Assembly (NCBI GenBank): GCA_002482685.1
Contig: DLGL01000060.1
Span: forward strand, 27,428 to 68,100
From: Bacteriovoracaceae bacterium UBA7695
GTDB taxonomy: Bacteria; Bdellovibrionota; Bacteriovoracia; Bacteriovoracales; Bacteriovoracaceae
Length of the DNA: 40,673 bases
Direction of reading: 5' to 3'
Positions 1 through 8,524 of the stretch are shown one piece after another. Made by a program: the position numbers and the translations under genes. The notes under the pieces are model-generated. The model was given only the letters and a program-made list of their open reading frames with translations, did no database searches and was not told the DNA's origin. The stretch's first letter is position 1. The number at the start of each line of letters is the position of its first letter.

Positions 1-1
1 A

Positions 2-565
2 GACGTTGAGGGTAAAAATCTAGCTCTGAGTACCATTACGTCACCGGCCAAAGAAAAGGGTATAAGAACTCTGCGTATTGAAAATAATATGTGGAATTAC
101 TTCCCAAAACTAAAACGTAAAGTAGCCGTCTCATCTTCAATGCTCCTTGCAAGCTGGATGGGCTCTGACTTCACCAATGATGACATCCTTAAGGCTTCAT
201 CTATGGCAGAAGATTATCAGCACATTTTTTTGTCTGATGAAAAAAAAGAGGGTGTTGAATATAGAGTCATTGAAAATAAGGCCAGGTCAGATGCCAAGGT
301 TATGTGGCCTAAAATTGTGACCTATGCTTCAAAGGTGGACTGCCTGCCTCGTCAGTATCATTATTTTGATAAAAATAATAATTTGAAAAGAGTCCTCTTT
401 TTGGATGATATCAAAACCTTCGATGGGCATAAAGTACCCACAAAATGGGTTATGCAGCCTCAGGATGATTTAAAGAAAAAAACTTCTATCCTCTATAAAA
501 GCATGAAGTTTAATACTTCATTTAAGCCTTCGCACTTCACTCAAAAAAACCTAACGGATTTTTGA
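2..565 (+). CDS. LolA-like outer-membrane lipoprotein-sorting protein, 5' end cut by window
   Basis: The reading frame is open from the first bases, so the N-terminus and signal peptide lie outside the window. The visible part carries the pattern of the TP0789-type LolA-like family: a repeated 'MW-Y-PK' strand near the start followed by SSSMLLASWMGSDFTNDD, a block typical of periplasmic proteins encoded beside RND/MMPL exporters. The family folds as an open beta-barrel that binds lipids or lipoproteins; here the cargo is unknown. Its TGA shares one base with the ATG of the next gene, an outer-membrane barrel, so the two are probably translationally coupled and may form one envelope-transport unit with an exporter upstream of the window. 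The family call is fairly sure, the substrate is not. Confidence 0.8.
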   Translation, partial: DVEGKNLALSTITSPAKEKGIRTLRIENNMWNYFPKLKRKVAVSSSMLLASWMGSDFTNDDILKASSMAEDYQHIFLSDEKKEGVEYRVIENKARSDAKVMWPKIVTYASKVDCLPRQYHYFDKNNNLKRVLFLDDIKTFDGHKVPTKWVMQPQDDLKKKTSILYKSMKFNTSFKPSHFTQKNLTDF

Positions 566-1767
566 TGAAACTTGGATTCATTCTACTCATACTCCTCTCC
601 TTCAAGGCCTGGTCAAAAGTCGACAGCGATTTCTCGGGGAATGTTGAAGCCCAACACAGGCATTCCTGGAACAATAAGATGGCCAAAGATGATCTTTTTC
701 AGGATTGGGATGAAGAGGATTTTTTCCTGATGTATGGAAATCTTAATGGAAAATTTGAGTTTGATAATTCAAGAATTGAGAGCAATCTCTTTGCCCGTTA
801 TGCCCACTCAGATTTATTTAAAAGTAGACCCGCCCCCCTTCCCCCTTTTGCGGCCCCTCAGATTTTCACCTTTCCTAATAAACTGGTAGCAAGAGATCTC
901 TTCAAGCTTCAGCACACTCATCAAGATGAGAACTCAAAGGAAGAGCTGATTCTCAATAAATTCTTTTATGAGACAAGCTTAGGAAACCACCGATTCATGG
1001 CCGGAAGGATGTACATTAATTACGGGCAGGGAGAAATATTTAACCCCATTAATCCATTCAACCAGCCGACAGGGCTTACTTCTATCTCTCAGGTTGCTCA
1101 GGGTAATGATGGATTTAATTTTACCTACTACGCTAGTGAGGGCCACACGATTGATCTTTATTACCTTGGTGATAAAAGCTTTGATGATTATGAAGGTAAG
1201 ATTATCTCAACCATTTGGGTGCACGGTGAATACCAATTGGGTAATGAGCTCCAAATAGATTATGTGTTAGGACAAGATCAAAAACGCGATAAATTAGGTG
1301 GTCAGATTCGCTACAATCTCACTGAGGCGATGATTTTTGCTGAGACTCTTTATCAAAGCGACTATGTCGATGACACGCCTTCAAATCCACTCTGGGACTT
1401 CATGCTTGGTTACGATCAGCAGATGACCAGCAAGTGGCACTTGCGTGCAGAAGCGGGATATCAAAAAACAAACCGCTTCACAGGTTTGAATAACACACTC
1501 AATGAGCGTTTTCTTCCGACTGAATATTTTATAGCTTTTGCCAATCAATTCGAGATTCATCCACTGATTAAGCTAGGAGGAACGATCGTCAATGATGTGA
1601 AAACTGGCTTCACCTATTTTATTACGCGAAATACGTTTGATTTGGGTCACAACACGGAATTAGATATCTTTGGTTATATCCCCCTGGCCAAGGGAGATGA
1701 TATTGAAAATCCTGCTCAGAAACTTGTAACAACCGACGTTGGGATGGCCTTAAGGACTTTCTTCTAA
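565..1767 (+). CDS. Outer-membrane beta-barrel protein coupled to the LolA-like gene
   Basis: The protein has 400 residues from the ATG at 565; a TTG three bases earlier is possible, but the ATG overlaps the preceding stop in the usual TGATG manner. Residues 1-18 form a signal peptide (MKLGFILLILLSFKAWS). The rest shows alternating polar/hydrophobic strands rich in Tyr, Phe and Asn, and it ends in an aromatic pair (TFF), the usual signal for outer-membrane insertion. No enzymatic motif is visible. Barrel proteins next to LolA-like and RND genes are common and are thought to help move lipids or hydrophobic compounds; that role is inferred from context only. The 3' end overlaps the convergent PEP-utilising gene by 18 bp. 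Confidence 0.72.
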   Translation: MKLGFILLILLSFKAWSKVDSDFSGNVEAQHRHSWNNKMAKDDLFQDWDEEDFFLMYGNLNGKFEFDNSRIESNLFARYAHSDLFKSRPAPLPPFAAPQIFTFPNKLVARDLFKLQHTHQDENSKEELILNKFFYETSLGNHRFMAGRMYINYGQGEIFNPINPFNQPTGLTSISQVAQGNDGFNFTYYASEGHTIDLYYLGDKSFDDYEGKIISTIWVHGEYQLGNELQIDYVLGQDQKRDKLGGQIRYNLTEAMIFAETLYQSDYVDDTPSNPLWDFMLGYDQQMTSKWHLRAEAGYQKTNRFTGLNNTLNERFLPTEYFIAFANQFEIHPLIKLGGTIVNDVKTGFTYFITRNTFDLGHNTELDIFGYIPLAKGDDIENPAQKLVTTDVGMALRTFF

Positions 1768-4050
1768 AATTTCAATCTCACCAGTTTTTCCATTCATTCT
1801 AATGTGAGCGCCATTTTTTATGATCTTTGTTGCTCCGGTTACATTAAGGATGGCCGGAATTCCGTATTCCCTGCCAATGACTGCTGCATGTGACAGTAAT
1901 CCACCCACTTCAGTGATAACTCCACCTACTCGGGCCAGCACAGGTGTCCAGCCAGGATCAGTAAAGCGCGTGACCAGAATATCATCCTTGGTCAGGTCTG
2001 CAGTTTGATGGATGTCTAAAATTACCCGGGCCCTCCCGGTAATCACTCCGGCACTACAACCAATACCATTCAGGTCAGTACCCATTTTAATTTGCTGAAG
2101 AATCGCCCCTCCAAAGTCATTTGGAGCATCGAACTTTCGGTACGCTTGATAATGAAGATAACGGTCCTCTAAATCAAAAAACTTGTTTTCATCGCTAGTA
2201 AGAAGTTGCTTTATTTCATTTAAATCGAGCATAAAAACAAGTGCCTCTGGAATCTGTAATCGCTTACCAAATTCCAATACTCCCAGACGTAGTAAATAAT
2301 AGGCCCTCGTTGAATATGACCTCATCTCTTCCCGAATAAGTAGAAAGTTTCTCGAACGCATCAGATTTCTAGTAAATTTTGACCGAGCGAAAAAGTGTAA
2401 TCCCCCACTTAGACGATTCACAGTTTCTACGTAGGATTGATTCGAATGATTTCCCGTGGGCGTAAAGGCCTTTACCAACTCATCCACCCAGTGTTTGTTC
2501 TCACCCCACCTGGGCACAGTTAAATCTAATTCGGCCGGACCATGATGGTAATGAAAACTCAAAAACGATTCTCTTTCTTTATAGTAACTGTCAGAATCAA
2601 ACCCATAAAAATCTGCCTTCCGTGCAAGTTTCGCTAAATCTCCCTGGACATCCAGGTGAGAGACGCCTTCAAGATGACCCATGAGTTCGATTTCATCTCC
2701 ACTTTGATAAGTTTTTATTTTTTTAAGTTCGTTTTTAAATTCAGATTGGAAGTTGGAATTATTGTAAATAGTACGAAAGTAATTCTGCTCGGTGAGCTTT
2801 TGAAAATGAAGGACTTCGAGAAACCATTTTTTGAATGCATTCTCGTCCATTTTGGGCAAAAACCTGATGGCCGACTTGAGCTCTTCATCGCGAACCACAA
2901 ACTGATCCCTAAATTGGTCAACCATGATTTCGCAAGCTGAAAATTCTCGGTTTAGCCCCATGAGTACAGGTATTGAATGGATTAAAGACGCTAAAGAAAG
3001 GGCCGTCACTTGCGGTCCACTTTCTCCGTAATCTTTTTGGATGCCAAGATCCCGATCAAAAGCTTCTTCATTAAATCCAGGTATGAGCTTCAGACCTTCT
3101 TTAACGGCACCTGCATTCCAGTAAACTCTCCCATAAAAATTATAAATCCACTGGATCTCATCAGGATTTTTGATGAGGTTAATTTTTTTGAAGTAATCCC
3201 CCATAGAAAACTGCAAAGCATTCCTGTAGGCAGAGAACATTAGTGGCGAGCATACGCGGGCCGAGATCCCACCATCCTTGAGATCAGCATTTGTCATCTC
3301 AGGAACATCCGTCCTAAAGGAGAAGGTAGTAATGGGACGTGATTGAAGAATATGGAGTTTTCCGCTTTTATCTACCGCCCATTCAATATCCTGAGGAGAT
3401 CCAAAGTAGGCCTGGATTTTTTTAGATTCAAGAACAAGAGTTAACAATAGCTTTTCATCGATGGTCGTTTTCTCGGTATTAACGAAATGAGAAGTAAGCT
3501 TATTACGTTTGATATTATAGGTCGCTGATGAGGGAGTGACGTGCCCCGATACCAGGCGCTCGCCCACACCTTCGCAGAATTCGAGATAAAATTCCTCTTC
3601 AAAGCCATTTATGGGATTTAGGGTAAAAAGAACGCCTGCAATCTGAGGATCAATCATTTTCTGGACAAGCACACTCATCTGAAGGCTTTCCGTTGAAGCT
3701 TCCATATGTTTAGTTAAAAGATAATCTTTTACCCGCTGAGAATCGCGAGAATTTAAACATTCATCAATTTTCTGCTCTAATTCAGAAACAGATGAAACGT
3801 TCAAAAACGTTTCATACAAACCTGCAAAACTGGCATTGGCCATATCTTCCATCGAACAACTCGAGCGCACGGCTACCGGAAAACCACCTATACTTTTCAC
3901 TAATTCAGAAAGATCCGCTGTCCTGGATTGAACCACAAAACCTGCAGGCACATCAAAGCCAGCACTTTTAAGAAGGTGTAAATTGCGGGCCTTTCCTCCC
4001 AATGATCCCAAAAGGGAGTCAGGAATCTGGCCTAAAAGGAAGACGGTCAT
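1750..4050 (-). CDS. PEP-utilising / rifampicin-phosphotransferase-like dikinase
   Basis: This 766-residue protein starts with an ATP-grasp PEP/pyruvate-binding domain (about residues 10-240; GGKARNLHLL, VRSSCSMEDMANASFAGLYETF split over two strands, and IEWAVD near its end). A long middle region follows with no motif I recognise, then a C-terminal swivelling phosphohistidine domain with the catalytic His near residue 721 in GGLLSHAAVIGREYGIP. No PEP-binding TIM barrel follows the His domain. The order ATP-grasp, middle, His is therefore that of rifampicin phosphotransferases rather than true PEP synthase. Such enzymes split ATP to AMP and Pi and pass the beta-phosphate via His to an acceptor bound by the middle region, which here is unknown. 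It is monocistronic and convergent with the barrel gene. Confidence 0.75.
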   Translation of the reverse strand: MTVFLLGQIPDSLLGSLGGKARNLHLLKSAGFDVPAGFVVQSRTADLSELVKSIGGFPVAVRSSCSMEDMANASFAGLYETFLNVSSVSELEQKIDECLNSRDSQRVKDYLLTKHMEASTESLQMSVLVQKMIDPQIAGVLFTLNPINGFEEEFYLEFCEGVGERLVSGHVTPSSATYNIKRNKLTSHFVNTEKTTIDEKLLLTLVLESKKIQAYFGSPQDIEWAVDKSGKLHILQSRPITTFSFRTDVPEMTNADLKDGGISARVCSPLMFSAYRNALQFSMGDYFKKINLIKNPDEIQWIYNFYGRVYWNAGAVKEGLKLIPGFNEEAFDRDLGIQKDYGESGPQVTALSLASLIHSIPVLMGLNREFSACEIMVDQFRDQFVVRDEELKSAIRFLPKMDENAFKKWFLEVLHFQKLTEQNYFRTIYNNSNFQSEFKNELKKIKTYQSGDEIELMGHLEGVSHLDVQGDLAKLARKADFYGFDSDSYYKERESFLSFHYHHGPAELDLTVPRWGENKHWVDELVKAFTPTGNHSNQSYVETVNRLSGGLHFFARSKFTRNLMRSRNFLLIREEMRSYSTRAYYLLRLGVLEFGKRLQIPEALVFMLDLNEIKQLLTSDENKFFDLEDRYLHYQAYRKFDAPNDFGGAILQQIKMGTDLNGIGCSAGVITGRARVILDIHQTADLTKDDILVTRFTDPGWTPVLARVGGVITEVGGLLSHAAVIGREYGIPAILNVTGATKIIKNGAHIRMNGKTGEIEILEESP

Positions 4051-4166
4051 GGTTTCTTAACGGTCTAAACACTTGGATAGTTAAAGAATTATCAACCTGA
4101 CTCAACTAGTCAGAAACATCCCCACGGAATTCTTCCCTTGAAAGCCCAGCTCCCCGCTCCAAACCG

Positions 4167-4195
4167 TTGACTTTAGCACCATTTGCGCTTACAAA
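4167..4195 (+). promoter_or_regulatory. Candidate sigma70 promoter of the rplU operon
   Basis: TTGACT at 4167-4172 and TACAAA at 4190-4195 are separated by 17 bp, about 80 bp upstream of the rplU start. This lies in the 225-bp gap between the divergent PEP-utilising gene and rplU. The resulting leader of roughly 70 nt is GC-rich and could fold, but I see no recognised ribosomal-protein leader motif. Confidence 0.55.
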
Positions 4196-4275
4196 TGGTC
4201 TCTCAAATTAACTCACCTAGGGACTAAAGCAGGAGCAATCCTCCCCGGCAGGTGGTATTTCTCGAAGGAGTCCTC

Positions 4276-4635
4276 ATGTATTCGGTTGTAGAAATTAAAG
4301 GTCACCAGTACAAGCTAAGCGCTGGCGACATGATCGATGTAGAAAAAATCGATCTCGAAGAAGGTAAAACAATTACTTTCGATTCAGTTCTTCTTATCGG
4401 TGGTGGTTCAAAAACTATCGTTGGAGCTCCAACTGTTGGCGGCGCTAAAGTTACAGCTACTGTTGTAAGACAAGCTCGTACACGTAAGATCTTAGTTCTT
4501 AAACGTAAGCCAGGTGCTTACCGTCGTAAAAACGGTCACCGTCAGTGTTACACTGCTCTATTCATCACTGAAATCAATGATGGCCAAGGCGGAGTAACTA
4601 AAGCTGAAGCTAAAAAATCAGCAGCTAAGAAGTAA
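4276..4635 (+). CDS. rplU: 50S ribosomal protein L21
   Basis: Starting at the ATG at 4276, which has AAGGAG five bases upstream, the product has 119 residues beginning MYSVVEIKGHQYKLSAGD, the characteristic L21 start. An upstream in-frame GTG at 4252 would add eight residues that match nothing in the family and lacks a ribosome binding site. The core (KRKPGAYRRKNGHRQ, the 23S rRNA-binding loop) is intact. A Lys/Ala-rich tail (KAEAKKSAAKK) extends past the usual end and probably contacts rRNA. It is the first gene of the conserved rplU-rpmA-obgE order. Confidence 0.97.
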   Translation: MYSVVEIKGHQYKLSAGDMIDVEKIDLEEGKTITFDSVLLIGGGSKTIVGAPTVGGAKVTATVVRQARTRKILVLKRKPGAYRRKNGHRQCYTALFITEINDGQGGVTKAEAKKSAAKK

Positions 4636-4668
4636 TTAACAAGAATTCAATTTTAGGAGACTAGATAT

Positions 4669-4923
4669 ATGGCACATAAGAAATCGGGTGGTAGTACATC
4701 CAACGGTCGTGACTCAAACCCAAAAATGCGCGGTGTAAAAAAATTCGGTGGCGAAGCTGTTATCACTGGTAACATCATCGTTCGTCAGAAAGGTACAAAG
4801 TTCCACCCTGGTGTTAACGTAAAAATGGGTCGTGACTTCACGATCTATGCTATGTGCCCAGGTACAGTTCAATTTGGTTTCTTTAACAAGAAAACAAAAA
4901 TCATCTCTGTAGTTCCTGCTTAA
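4669..4923 (+). CDS. rpmA: 50S ribosomal protein L27
   Basis: The 84-residue product begins MAHKKSGGSTSNGRDS, the conserved L27 N-terminus that reaches towards the peptidyl-transferase centre, and contains FHPGVNVKMGRD. No N-terminal cleavage extension like that of Firmicutes is present, so it is the ordinary proteobacterial form. An AGGAG lies about ten bases before the ATG. It is 33 bp behind rplU, in the standard order. Confidence 0.97.
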   Translation: MAHKKSGGSTSNGRDSNPKMRGVKKFGGEAVITGNIIVRQKGTKFHPGVNVKMGRDFTIYAMCPGTVQFGFFNKKTKIISVVPA

Positions 4924-4951
4924 TTGATCTTTAAAGATACTTGAGATACTG

Positions 4952-4979
4952 AAGGGGAGCTAAACAGCTCCCCTTTTTT
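4952..4979 (+). terminator. Intrinsic terminator or attenuator between rpmA and obgE
   Basis: AAGGGGAGC (4952-4960) pairs with GCTCCCCTT (4967-4975) across a six-base loop, followed by a T-run to 4979. Only 35 bp remain before the obgE start, too little for an ordinary separate promoter, so partial read-through is likely needed to express obgE. Confidence 0.85.
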
Positions 4980-5014
4980 ATAGGTAAATCCGTCGCGAAG
5001 ATGGTTAGGTTTTT

Positions 5015-6037
5015 ATGAAGTTTATTGATGAAGTCGACATTGAAATTGTTTCTGGTAACGGCGGTAAAGGTTTCGTAGGCTACCGCCGCGAAAAATATGT
5101 ACCCTTGGGCGGACCTGATGGTGGTGACGGCGGCGAAGGCGGCAATGTCTACTTTCAGGGTGACGAAGGCTTAAATACCCTCATGCATTTCCGCGGACTA
5201 AAAACTTTTGTTGCCGAAGCTGGTGGCAATGGTGGCGGCTCAAATATGCAAGGGGCCTGTGGTGTAGACATGATTCTTAAAGTTCCGGTAGGAACTATGA
5301 TCATTGACCGGGAAACTGGAAACCTCATTACCGATATTACTGAACATGGTCAGATGTTTAAGGCCATTGAAGGCGGTCGTCGTGGTAAAGGAAATGCCCA
5401 CTTCAAAACTTCTGTTAAACAAACTCCCAATTTCGCTCAAAACGGTGAAGAAGGTAAAAAACTTCTTATTCACTTAGAACTTAAGCTTCTTGCCGATATC
5501 GCTCTCATCGGACTTCCGAACGCAGGAAAATCTACATTGATTAGTGCTATCAGTTCAGCTCGTCCTAAGATTGCTGATTACCCATTCACTACCCTAGAAC
5601 CAAACCTAGGGGTAGTTGAACTTGGCGATAAGCAGATTGTTGTGACTGATATTCCAGGACTCATCGAAGGTGCTGCCGACGGTAAAGGGCTGGGAGTGAA
5701 ATTTTTAAAACATATTGAAAGAACCTCAGCGCTTGTTCACCTTGTAGACTGCTCTATGTTTCTCGAGGAATTTGAGGCCATTGAAGCTTATATGACCGTT
5801 CGCCAGGAGCTGGAGAACTTCAACCCTGAACTTCTGAATAAAAAAGAGATCGTGGTTTTAACGAAAATTGATGCCATGACAGAGGAAGAGATCGAAAAAT
5901 TCAGATCCAGCATGGAACTTCAGCTAGATAGAAAGGTTCTTCCCATCTCAGGTATCTCGGGACGAAACATTGAACTTTTGAAGCAACTCATGCTAAAAAC
6001 CAAAGAAATTATTGATACAGAAAAGAGTGAGACTTAA
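5015..6037 (+). CDS. obgE: Obg family GTPase
   Basis: This 340-residue protein has the glycine-rich Obg fold at residues 1-158 (NGGKGFVGYRREKYVPLGG, GGDGGEGGNVYFQ) and then a GTPase domain. The P-loop is GLPNAGKS (166-173), the G2 region YPFTTLEPNLG, G3 DIPGL, and an N/TKID-type G4 appears as LTKIDAM. Obg binds the 50S subunit and acts in late large-subunit assembly and the stringent response. The optional third OCT domain found in some species is absent, as in E. coli-length or shorter versions. It sits directly behind rpmA and two bases before rsfS, so ribosome-assembly functions are clustered. Confidence 0.97.
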   Translation: MKFIDEVDIEIVSGNGGKGFVGYRREKYVPLGGPDGGDGGEGGNVYFQGDEGLNTLMHFRGLKTFVAEAGGNGGGSNMQGACGVDMILKVPVGTMIIDRETGNLITDITEHGQMFKAIEGGRRGKGNAHFKTSVKQTPNFAQNGEEGKKLLIHLELKLLADIALIGLPNAGKSTLISAISSARPKIADYPFTTLEPNLGVVELGDKQIVVTDIPGLIEGAADGKGLGVKFLKHIERTSALVHLVDCSMFLEEFEAIEAYMTVRQELENFNPELLNKKEIVVLTKIDAMTEEEIEKFRSSMELQLDRKVLPISGISGRNIELLKQLMLKTKEIIDTEKSET

Positions 6038-6039
6038 AT

Positions 6040-6507
6040 ATGGCCATCAGCGAATACGTATTAACAGAAGTTAGTAAAGTTGTTCAAAACCCTGGTTTTG
6101 AATTTCCTCTTAATCACGCCATGGCCGCTGCCTGGATTGTGGCCAATTTTAAGGGTGAAAACCTAAAGATTTTTGATCTTCGTAAATCAAGTGCCCTTTG
6201 CGACTACTCTATTATCGCCACTGCTCAAAACGCCACTCAAGCACGAGCGATGGTTGATGAAATTTCCGCCAATCTTAAAAACGTTGGAGCCTCTCTGGTT
6301 AGTTACGAAGGATATGAGTCAGCTGACTGGATCCTTCTTGATACAGGTGACATCATCGTTCATGTTTTTAATGGTACAGCACGAGATGTGTACGATCTTG
6401 ATATGATCTTCGTTAAAAATCCTCAGGTTAAAATTCCTGAAGAGTTCTATTTTGGTAAACCTACTGACGTTGCCACAGAAAAAGCTGACCTGAAAGGTTA
6501 CTTCTAA
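6040..6507 (+). CDS. rsfS: Ribosomal silencing factor RsfS
   Basis: The 155-residue protein has the Iojap/RsfS core at about residues 30-135 (IFDLRKSSALCDYSIIATA, SADWILLDTGDIIVHVF). RsfS binds L14 of the 50S subunit and blocks joining to 30S when nutrients are scarce. N- and C-terminal extensions of about 25 and 20 residues exceed the minimal family length of around 105-120. It follows obgE by two bases and precedes rlmH by one, so all three are likely co-translated. Confidence 0.95.
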   Translation: MAISEYVLTEVSKVVQNPGFEFPLNHAMAAAWIVANFKGENLKIFDLRKSSALCDYSIIATAQNATQARAMVDEISANLKNVGASLVSYEGYESADWILLDTGDIIVHVFNGTARDVYDLDMIFVKNPQVKIPEEFYFGKPTDVATEKADLKGYF

Positions 6508-6508
6508 T

Positions 6509-6961
6509 TTGGCGCGGGCGATTCATTTAATCGTCGTCGGAAAACTCAAGGACTCTCATCTTGAGGCCATCGAACTTGATTACCTGAAGCGCATCACTAA
6601 CCCCACCGTTGAGATTCATGAACTTAAAGCTTCAGCAGAAAACAAGACTGCCGAAGGCGAAGCTATACTCAAGAAGGTGAAGGATCTTGGGGGTGGGCAC
6701 TGCGTGGCCATGAGTGAGTGGGGAAAACGGTTTACCTCAGTTGCTTTTGCTGAGTGGAGTCGAGAACACCTGGAGCGCTCAAGTAAACTCATCTTCATAA
6801 TTGCTGGTGCTGAAGGCTTCTCTCACGAAGTTCTCTCTCTTTGCCAAGAGCGTCTTTCCCTTTCAGAGCTGACTTTCCCTCACAAGTTGGCCAGAATACT
6901 TCTGGTAGAACAACTATACCGGGCGCAAACCATCAGGTCCGGTCACCCTTATCACAACTAG
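6509..6961 (+). CDS. rlmH: 23S rRNA pseudouridine-1915 N3-methyltransferase
   Basis: The product has 150 residues and begins with TTG at 6509, one base after the rsfS stop; translation from there gives MARAIHLIVVGKLKD, the normal RlmH start, and no ATG fits. The SPOUT-knot features are present: FIIAGAEGFS in the SAM-binding region, a leucine-rich LTFPHKLARILLVEQLYRA, and the invariant C-terminal HPYHN. RlmH methylates pseudouridine 1915 in helix 69 of 23S rRNA on assembled ribosomes. The start codon and tight spacing suggest expression limited by coupling to rsfS. Confidence 0.95.
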   Translation: MARAIHLIVVGKLKDSHLEAIELDYLKRITNPTVEIHELKASAENKTAEGEAILKKVKDLGGGHCVAMSEWGKRFTSVAFAEWSREHLERSSKLIFIIAGAEGFSHEVLSLCQERLSLSELTFPHKLARILLVEQLYRAQTIRSGHPYHN

Positions 6962-6970
6962 GGATTTTGT

Positions 6971-8515
6971 ATGCATTCAATTCAAGGATTAAGTCCGCGT
7001 GTACTGCTGGTGATTATGGATGGCTACGGAATGAATCCAAGCGAACATAAAAATGCTATCAGGGCAGCTCACAAACCAAACATAGATCATATTTTTGCTC
7101 ATTACCCGTTAACAACTATTCAGCCAGGTGGCGAAGCGGTTGGTCTTCCTAAGGGTGTTGCAGGAAATTCTGAAGTTGGTCACATCAATCTGGGTGCTGG
7201 GCGTCCGGTGAGACAAGACCTGGTCAGAATCAACGAAGCTATCCAGAAGAAAACCCTAGAGACTATGCCTAAAATGCAGGAGTTGATTAACTTTGCCCGA
7301 GCTGGAAATAAACGCGTCCACTTAATGGGCCTTCTATCTGATGGTGGGGTTCACGCCCACATCAATCATTTAAAAGAAATTCTAAAAATTTTAAGTCAGT
7401 ATCCTGAGCTGACCATTTATCTTCATGCTTTTATGGACGGAAGAGACACGGCCAAAGATAAAGGTGTGAACTACGTTAAAGAAATCCTTCAGCACCCAGG
7501 ATTTAAATTTGCCAGCATGCAAGGCCGCTCCATCGGAATGGACCGGGACCGTCGTTGGGAAAAAATTAATCATGCATACAAGATGATGACTGGTTCCGGG
7601 GAGAAAACAACGCTGAAGCCAGAAGCCTATGTTTTGGAAGAATATAAAAAAGGGTTGTTTGATGAGTTTATCACTCCGGCCCTATTTATTGAAGACGGTG
7701 CCATTAAAAATGAAGACGCTGTTTTCTTTTTTAACTATCGTCCCGACCGCGCCCGTCAGATCAGCCTGGCGATGAATGATAAAACATTTAAAGAGTTCCC
7801 GGTGCCAGTCAGACCTGGATACTTTGTCTGCATGTCCCCTTATGTTCCTGAGGAGCTACCAGAGCTTCCCATTCTTTTTGATAAAGAAAAAGTACAAGGC
7901 ACACTTTCTGAATACCTTTCTTCAATTGGAAAGAAACAATTTAAAATCGCTGAAACTGAGAAGTATGCACATGTGACCTACTTCTTTAATGGCGGCGAGG
8001 AAAAACCTTTTGAGGGTGAAGAGCGCTTTTTGGTTCAGTCACCAAGAGATGTCGCGACGTATGACCTGAAACCCGAAATGAGTGCCTTTGAGGTCACAGA
8101 CAATTTAGTGGCGGCCTTAAGTAAAAAAGATTTTTCTTTTTATCTTGTTAATTTTGCCAATGCAGATATGGTAGGCCACACAGGAAATTTTGCTGCAGCT
8201 GTAAAGGCTGTTGAAGCTCTGGATATCTGTATAGAGCGACTCAAAGTAAAATGCCTGGAAGAAAATATCACTATGCTAATCACGGCCGATCACGGGAATG
8301 CTGACCAGATGGCCTATGATGATGATGGTGTGCATACGTCGCACTCGGATTCTGAGGTTCCTTTCTGTGTCGTGAACGCCAAGCTTTTTGATGTTGATAT
8401 TATGCCGAACTCAGATTGCAAAACTCCCGCACTAAAAGATGTAGCACCCACAGTTTTAAAAATATTAAATTTACCACGACCTAAAGACTTCACCGGTCAG
8501 TCGATTTTCGTCTAA
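6971..8515 (+). CDS. gpmI: 2,3-bisphosphoglycerate-independent phosphoglycerate mutase
   Basis: The 514-residue enzyme interconverts 3- and 2-phosphoglycerate using two Mn ions and a phosphoserine. The catalytic Ser is residue 67 in GVAGNSEVGH. Metal-binding motifs appear as VIMDGYG near the start, and TADHGNADQM and VHTSHSDSEVPF near the end. Length matches the family (about 510). An AGGGA precedes the ATG. It begins nine bases after rlmH and is followed nine bases later by pfkA, joining glycolysis to the ribosome-assembly operon. Confidence 0.97.
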   Translation: MHSIQGLSPRVLLVIMDGYGMNPSEHKNAIRAAHKPNIDHIFAHYPLTTIQPGGEAVGLPKGVAGNSEVGHINLGAGRPVRQDLVRINEAIQKKTLETMPKMQELINFARAGNKRVHLMGLLSDGGVHAHINHLKEILKILSQYPELTIYLHAFMDGRDTAKDKGVNYVKEILQHPGFKFASMQGRSIGMDRDRRWEKINHAYKMMTGSGEKTTLKPEAYVLEEYKKGLFDEFITPALFIEDGAIKNEDAVFFFNYRPDRARQISLAMNDKTFKEFPVPVRPGYFVCMSPYVPEELPELPILFDKEKVQGTLSEYLSSIGKKQFKIAETEKYAHVTYFFNGGEEKPFEGEERFLVQSPRDVATYDLKPEMSAFEVTDNLVAALSKKDFSFYLVNFANADMVGHTGNFAAAVKAVEALDICIERLKVKCLEENITMLITADHGNADQMAYDDDGVHTSHSDSEVPFCVVNAKLFDVDIMPNSDCKTPALKDVAPTVLKILNLPRPKDFTGQSIFV

Positions 8516-8524
8516 GGAATTATA

